Origin: Bryobacterales bacterium
GTDB lineage: Bacteria; Acidobacteriota; Terriglobia; Bryobacterales; Bryobacteraceae
NCBI GenBank assembly: GCA_009697505.1
Contig: SHUD01000001.1
Span: forward strand, 1 to 64,000
Reading direction: 5' to 3'
Length of the DNA stretch: 64,000 nt
The notes below the pieces were generated by a model. That model was not told where the DNA came from. It ran no database searches and saw nothing but the letters and a program-made list of their open reading frames with translations. Within the stretch, counting starts at the first letter, position 1; every line of letters starts with the position of its first letter. The translations under genes and the position numbers were made by a program. Positions 62,685-64,000 of the stretch are shown piece by piece.

Positions 62685-63554
62685 ATGCCTGACTCCCCCA
62701 CCTCCAAGCCTCCCGTTCCCTCGAGCCCCAGCCCCTCCAACCCCAGTTGGGAACGCGTGCAACTGGCCCGCCACCCCAAACGCCCGCATTCGCTCGATTA
62801 CATCCAGCGCCTGTTTACGGATTTCCGTGAAATCCACGGCGACCGCCGCTTCGGTGATGACCACGCCGTGGTTGCCGGCATGGGCTGGTTTGACGAGCGC
62901 CCGGTGATGGTCATCGCCCAGCAGAAGGGCCGCGATACGAAACAGAAGGTCTTCCGCAACTGGGGCATGCCCAAGCCGGAAGGCTATCGCAAGGCCATGC
63001 GCGTCATGGAGCTGGCCGCGAAGTTCAACCGGCCCATCATAAGCTTGGTGGACACGCTGGGCGCATATCCCGGCCTCGATGCCGAGGAGCGCGGCCAGGC
63101 TGAAGCCATCGCCTATAACCTGCGCGAGATGTCGCGCCTCACCGTGCCCGTCCTCGTCATCGTGATCGGCGAAGGCGGCAGCGGCGGTGCGCTGGGCGTG
63201 GCTGTCGGCAATCGCATTTACATGCTGCAGAACGCTTGGTACAGCGTAATTTCACCGGAAAGCTGCGCCGCCATCATCTATCGCGATTCCGGCCGCGCCG
63301 CGGAAGCCGCCGCCGCGCTCAAGATCACCGCTCCGGATCTGCTCGAACTCGGCCTGATCGACGGCATCATTCCGGAGCCCGGCGAGGGTGCGCATACCGA
63401 TCCCGACGCCGCCGCCGAAGCCGTGCGCGCCACTTTGCGCGCCACCCTCGCCGAGCTCTCCGGCCTCACACCCCAGCAGCTCATTGACGACCGCTACGAT
63501 AAGTTCCGCCGCATGGGCTCGTTCTTCACCGAAACCGCTGCCGCCGGAAAGTGA
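62685..63554 (+). CDS. accA: Acetyl-CoA carboxylase carboxyltransferase subunit alpha
   Basis: A 289-residue subunit that, with AccD, transfers the carboxyl group from biotin to acetyl-CoA for fatty acid synthesis. Conserved blocks are RLFTDFREIHGDRRFGDDHAVVAGMGW, GMPKPEGYRKAMRVMELA, PIISLVDTLGAYPGLDAEERGQAEAIA, IGEGGSGGALGVAVGNRIYML and SVISPESCAAIIYRD. The extra Pro/Ser-rich N-terminus replaces part of the usual helix. accD is not in the window. Confidence 0.96.
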   Translation: MPDSPTSKPPVPSSPSPSNPSWERVQLARHPKRPHSLDYIQRLFTDFREIHGDRRFGDDHAVVAGMGWFDERPVMVIAQQKGRDTKQKVFRNWGMPKPEGYRKAMRVMELAAKFNRPIISLVDTLGAYPGLDAEERGQAEAIAYNLREMSRLTVPVLVIVIGEGGSGGALGVAVGNRIYMLQNAWYSVISPESCAAIIYRDSGRAAEAAAALKITAPDLLELGLIDGIIPEPGEGAHTDPDAAAEAVRATLRATLAELSGLTPQQLIDDRYDKFRRMGSFFTETAAAGK

Positions 63555-63559
63555 GTGCT

Positions 63560-63826
63560 ATGAACAAGCCTGTCCTCGTGGGAATCGCCATTGTCGCCGT
63601 GATCCTCGGCGTCATCGTTTACTCCAGCTTCAATCTGGCCGGCCATCGCGTCGAAGTCTGCGTCAACTACAAGGGTCTGCAAGCCTGCCGCACGGCTTCC
63701 GGGTCCAGCGAAGAATTCGCGCGCCGCACGGCGACCTCCAATGCCTGCGCGCAGATTATCTCGGGCATGACCGACACCATCGCCTGCGAGCAGGCCCCGC
63801 CCGCCAAAGTGACGCTGTTAAAATAG
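63560..63826 (+). CDS. Small single-helix membrane protein
   Basis: An 88-residue protein with one N-terminal membrane helix (PVLVGIAIVAVILGVIVYSSF) and a short extracytoplasmic domain with four cysteines (VCVNYKGLQACRT and NACAQIISGMTDTIACEQ), suggesting disulfides. ATG 63560 is preferred over GTG 63551, which overlaps the accA stop. It is probably co-transcribed with accA. I do not recognise the family. Confidence 0.7.
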   Translation: MNKPVLVGIAIVAVILGVIVYSSFNLAGHRVEVCVNYKGLQACRTASGSSEEFARRTATSNACAQIISGMTDTIACEQAPPAKVTLLK

Positions 63827-63910
63827 GACCTGGAAAAAGGATTCGAAGACCTGGAATTCGGCGTCGCTTTTTCGGTGGAGGTCATGCGCGTTAAGCCCTA
63901 CACTGCTGTC

Positions 63911-64000
63911 ATGAACGCGACCGTTTTGCCCAGCCTTCCGCCCCGCCCGGAGATGGAACGGGCTTTCCTGGATTCCGATGCTTCGTTTGACGGATTGTTT
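63911..64000 (+). CDS. Ada-type methylphosphotriester/regulatory domain protein (partial, cut by window end)
   Basis: Thirty codons from ATG 63911: after a short Pro-rich start they read ERAFLDSDASFDGLF. This matches the opening of Ada/AlkA-type regulators, where AFLARDASFDG..F is followed by TAVRTTGIFCRPSC, the zinc-cysteine domain that senses methyl phosphotriesters. The diagnostic cysteines lie beyond the window, so the call rests on this short match. Confidence 0.55.
   Translation, partial: MNATVLPSLPPRPEMERAFLDSDASFDGLF

Overview
The window is high-G+C bacterial chromosome, most likely from an Acidobacteriota member close to Bryobacterales/Solibacter. This is inferred from the fused type I dehydroquinase/shikimate dehydrogenase, the many exported proteins typical of that group, the eukaryote-like kinase-TPR protein, the SMP-30 protein with a signal peptide, and the cytochrome b followed by a c-type cytochrome domain. 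No marker in the window fixes the species. Genes lie on both strands in short operons, many with 1-4 bp overlaps. There is no rRNA, CRISPR array, integrase or transposase gene.

Layout. 1-5.3 kb: a palindromic repeat, a membrane-bound acyltransferase, an FmdB-type zinc ribbon, tRNA-Val(TAC), aroDE and an amidase, closed by a second copy of the repeat. 5.3-9.9 kb: a ZIP metal transporter and a damaged cytochrome bc locus (Rieske, cytochrome b, cytochrome c), then a damaged UDP-GlcNAc 2-epimerase and a composite palindromic repeat. 9.9-17.8 kb: a secreted protein, a NarL-type two-component pair, a vapBC-like toxin-antitoxin pair, SppA, a DUF3592-like protein and a J-domain protein. 17.9-28.5 kb: a processive family 2 glycosyltransferase, then a long leftward gene row (ABC ATPase, FtsX-type permease, LolA-like carrier, outer-membrane barrel, SMP-30 protein, NUDIX, MutS2). 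28.5-31.6 kb: HyuA-type hydantoinase/oxoprolinase, a CDP-alcohol phosphatidyltransferase and a GreA-type factor. 31.6-33.65 kb: a small decay island with a pruned phosphatidyltransferase relic, an orphan ORF, a frameshifted RelE/HigB-type toxin with intact antitoxin, and an ankyrin relic.

33.65-46.8 kb: a secreted protein, an HD-GYP response regulator, a cupin, an LssY_C protein, aroA coupled to a small histidine kinase, surE, an MgtE-N/CBS protein, a DUF885 peptidase, an enoyl-CoA hydratase, a PpiC-type isomerase and a kinase-like protein that lacks its catalytic core. 46.8-51.4 kb: a leftward operon of a PfkB kinase, a membrane glycosyltransferase, a DapF-like protein and a UDP-sugar dehydrogenase. 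51.4-59.2 kb: a metallophosphoesterase, tandem APC permeases (the second with an in-frame TAG), GAPDH, a higBA pair and the relic of a second higBA. 59.2-64 kb: dnaE, accA, a small membrane protein and the start of an Ada-like gene.

The central genes (aroDE, aroA, gap, dnaE, accA, mutS2) look intact. Several accessory or respiratory genes carry single in-frame stops or one-base indels, some at short homopolymers. Real gene decay and assembly error cannot be separated from this sequence alone. The most promising functional unit is the four-gene ABC-ATPase/permease/LolA-like/barrel set at 23.3-28.5 kb, which looks like an envelope-spanning export route.
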